NCBI GenBank assembly: GCA_012516075.1 | Contig: JAAYXE010000015.1 | Location: 1 to 34,848 of the forward strand | Direction: 5' to 3' | Source of the DNA: Chloroflexota bacterium | Lineage (GTDB): Bacteria; Chloroflexota; Anaerolineae; Anaerolineales; UBA4823 | DNA: 34,848 nt | Shown here: piece by piece, positions 32,618 to 34,848 of the stretch | How the letters are laid out: each line of letters starts with the position of its first letter | How positions within the stretch are numbered: position 1 is the stretch's first letter | The notes under the pieces: model-generated | Told to the model about the DNA's origin: nothing | Seen by the model: only the letters and a program-made list of their open reading frames with translations | Databases searched by the model: none | Made by a program: the position numbers and the translations under genes

Positions 32618-34642
32618 CTAAACGTTTACTTCCTCAGGGTTTTTGAGCTCCGGTTTGGAGAGCAGCCAGCTGCGGGCATTTTCGATCTGATCATTTTCTC
32701 CGATCAGACCGACGCGGTCTCCGACTTCAAATGCGGTATAGGACTTCGGATTTGGAATCAACTGGTGATTGCGGATCAGAGCGACCACCGAGGCGCCGGT
32801 CTGCGTTCGGATGTTAGATTCTTTCAGGGTCTGCCCGACCAGCGGGCTGTCCGGTGTCAGCTCGACCCAGGTAATCTCGATGCTGTCGGCAGCAATGAGC
32901 AGGTCGTGCAGAGAGCGGTGTTCATCGCTCGAACTGATCGTAATGTCGTAATGGTCACGCCGGACAGCTTCGGAATACTCGTGGACTTCTCGCAGCGGAA
33001 AACCTAACTGCAGCAGGGTGTGGTGAACCATTTCGAGCCCGCCTTCCAGCTCGGGATGCACGACATGATTGGCTCCCAGGGCAGAGAGGTCGTGTACGCC
33101 TTCCTCGGTAGAGGCCCGGGCGATGATGGGTAATTCCGGGTTCAGGCGGCGGGCAGCGGCAACGATCATCGCCGAGGCGCTTTCATTGGCCACAGTGACC
33201 ACCAGGGCGCGCGCCCGGTCCAGGTGGGCGTGCGTGATCACCTCTGAGTTGGCCGCATCGCCGTATAAGGTGATAATGTTGTCGGCATTCAGGGCGTCCA
33301 CTCGTTCTACATCTGATTCGATAACGAGCTGGGGGATCATGAGCGTTCTCAGAACGTTGACCAGGTGTTTCCCCACCCGGCCGTATCCGACGATCACGAC
33401 ATGATCGACCAGCTGTTGTTCGTCGATTTCGGGGAGCGGCCGGTTGGCTTCCAGTTTTCGCCAGAATCTGGGGAGCAGCTGGAGCGAACGCTCCAGCACC
33501 GGCAGCAGCCTGTACATGAAGGGATTAAGGGTGATCGAGATCAGCGATGCGGCCAGGATGAGCGAGTACTGGTTGGAGCTTAAAATCCCCAGGGAAAGAC
33601 CGCCCTGGCCCAGGATGAAGGAAAATTCACCGATCTGGCTCAGCCCTACAGCGATAACCAGGAAGGTGCGCGCCGGCCGGGGGAAGAGCATGCCCATCAG
33701 AATCACGATGAGTGCCTTACCGGTGACGACCAGAGCGGTCAGCGAGGCGACCTGACCCAGGTTCTCCCACAGGAATACAGGGTTGACCAGCATCCCCACA
33801 GAGACGAAGAACAGCACCGAGAAGGCTTCACGAAAAGCGAACACATCGGCGCCGACCTGGTGGCTGAGCGGCGACTGGCTGATGATCGCACCAGCCACGA
33901 AGGCCCCCAGCGCCAGGGAGACACCGAACAGCTCGCTGGCCCCCATGGCCGTGCCCAGCGTGATGGCCAGGATCGCCAGGATGAACAGCTCGCGTGAGCG
34001 CGTGTGGGCGATGTGTTCGAGCAGCCAGGGGATCAGGCGTACGCCGGCGAAGACCATGATGATGACGAACGCGGCAGCTTTCACCAGGGTGGTTGCCAGC
34101 GAAGCCCAGTTGAATCCGGAGCCGTTCTGCACCAGTGCGGGCATGAGCACCAGGATGAGCACGGAGAGGATATCTTCCATGACCAGCCAGCCCACGGCTG
34201 CCTGCCCGTGCGAGGTGTTGAGCAGGTTGTTGTCCATCAGGCCGCGCAGCAGGACGACGGTGCTGGCGACCGAGATCGCAAGACCCAGGACGATCCCGGC
34301 TGGAACCGACCAGCCCCACATCTGTGTTAAGGCAAACCCGGCCAGCGTAGCAATGGCGGTCTGCAGCAGGGCTCCGGGGACAGCGATATCGCGCACACGC
34401 CACAGGTCTCTAAATGAGAAATGCAGCCCGACTCCGAACATGAGGAAGATAACGCCCAGTTCGGCGAGCTGATGGATGGTTTCGACATCGCCGCTGAATC
34501 CCGGCGTGAACGGGCCGATGGCAATCCCCGCCAGCAGGTAACCGACAATTGTGGGCAACCGCAGACGTCTTGCGATCAGGCCACCGATAAAAGCCAGTAT
34601 TAACGCCCCTGTGATGTTAATCAACAGTGGTAAATCATGCAT
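32618..34642 (-). CDS. CPA2-type cation/proton antiporter with RCK/TrkA domains (KefB/YbaL-like)
   Basis: This 674-residue protein has a Na+/H+ exchanger domain of about 12 helices (1-385; marks: IGGLIARRLRLPTIVGYLLAGIAIGP, EFS.. and VSLALGAFVAGAIISQSPLSHQVGADVFAFREAFSVLFFVSVGMLVNP). A TrkA-N/RCK domain (about 410-530; Rossmann VIVGYGRVGKHLVNVL) binds NAD(H) or another nucleotide, and a TrkA-C domain ends it (about 595-665). It should exchange K+ or Na+ for H+ to set pH or K+ content, gated by ligand binding at the RCK domain. ATG 34642 is preceded by AAAAGGACAG. The upstream 206 bases (34643-34848) are AT-rich and hold no gene; no clear promoter was found. Confidence 0.92.
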   Translation of the reverse strand: MHDLPLLINITGALILAFIGGLIARRLRLPTIVGYLLAGIAIGPFTPGFSGDVETIHQLAELGVIFLMFGVGLHFSFRDLWRVRDIAVPGALLQTAIATLAGFALTQMWGWSVPAGIVLGLAISVASTVVLLRGLMDNNLLNTSHGQAAVGWLVMEDILSVLILVLMPALVQNGSGFNWASLATTLVKAAAFVIIMVFAGVRLIPWLLEHIAHTRSRELFILAILAITLGTAMGASELFGVSLALGAFVAGAIISQSPLSHQVGADVFAFREAFSVLFFVSVGMLVNPVFLWENLGQVASLTALVVTGKALIVILMGMLFPRPARTFLVIAVGLSQIGEFSFILGQGGLSLGILSSNQYSLILAASLISITLNPFMYRLLPVLERSLQLLPRFWRKLEANRPLPEIDEQQLVDHVVIVGYGRVGKHLVNVLRTLMIPQLVIESDVERVDALNADNIITLYGDAANSEVITHAHLDRARALVVTVANESASAMIVAAARRLNPELPIIARASTEEGVHDLSALGANHVVHPELEGGLEMVHHTLLQLGFPLREVHEYSEAVRRDHYDITISSSDEHRSLHDLLIAADSIEITWVELTPDSPLVGQTLKESNIRTQTGASVVALIRNHQLIPNPKSYTAFEVGDRVGLIGENDQIENARSWLLSKPELKNPEEVNV

Positions 34643-34848
34643 TGATCTGTCCTTTTATTTGTGTCCTTATATTAAGTATGTAACTGCTGGTCGGAATATT
34701 GATAACCAGGTTACTTCCTTTTCAAATATAAAAAAATTTGTCGGCCTGAACTCGCCGTCTTATTTCGCCCCTTTTATTGAGTATTGATTCATTTTAACAG
34801 AAATTACGGCTCTGAGGGTTTTAGAGAAATATAAAAAATTAAATCCAA

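Overview
The window looks like chromosomal DNA of a GC-rich environmental bacterium, most plausibly Chloroflexota (Anaerolineae-like). This rests on gene content, not on any database search: a large MalT/LAL-type LuxR regulator, a lipoprotein serpin, a CHRD-domain protein, secreted proteins with short 'YLPxV' carboxy-terminal tails, many polytopic lipid or membrane enzymes, and molybdopterin and FNR-type signals that suggest facultative or anaerobic life. No rRNA, tRNA, insertion sequence, prophage or CRISPR array was found. Both ends are AT-richer and gene-poor.

Layout. 1-566: gene-poor, with possible decayed coding remnants and a strong plus-strand terminator. 567-4319 (minus): a two-gene ABC export system, FtsX-type permease then ATPase. 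4320-6721: a 571-base regulatory gap with three consecutive perfect palindromes, then a compact MarR regulator / CTP-dependent lipid or prenol kinase-like / degenerate CDF-like operon. 6939-9008: a large secreted M23-type protein. 9121-10817: a DHFR-like reductase, a candidate structured RNA, a cupin protein, and a DUF2249 protein behind an almost textbook class II FNR promoter. 11042-12030: two overlapping DinB-like genes. 12226-16971: a lipoprotein phosphoesterase, a quinone oxidoreductase gene broken by an in-frame TAG, a serpin, and a CHRD protein. 17191-23284: a small secreted orphan protein divergent from a LAL regulator, which is followed by two overlapping alpha/beta-hydrolase genes. 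23454-25841: a stand-alone molybdopterin oxidoreductase. 26108-27232: an MGDG-synthase-like glycolipid glycosyltransferase. 27630-30352: FtsH followed by a rhomboid protease. 30390-34642 (minus): a KefB/YbaL-like antiporter and a membrane-anchored phosphodiesterase fused to a holin-like domain.

Taken together, most products act in or outside the membrane: lipid-head-group chemistry (prenol/DAG kinase-like, glycolipid transferase, PAF-acetylhydrolase-like), membrane proteolysis (FtsH, rhomboid), export (ABC) and secreted protease control (M23 protein, serpin). Nothing in the window is clearly a new defence or mobile system. The most interesting items are the palindrome-controlled MarR operon with a charge-swapped CDF-like protein, the candidate hairpin-rich RNA at about 9775-9940, the exact -41.5 FNR-type box upstream of the DUF2249 gene, and the shared carboxy-terminal tail on two secreted proteins.
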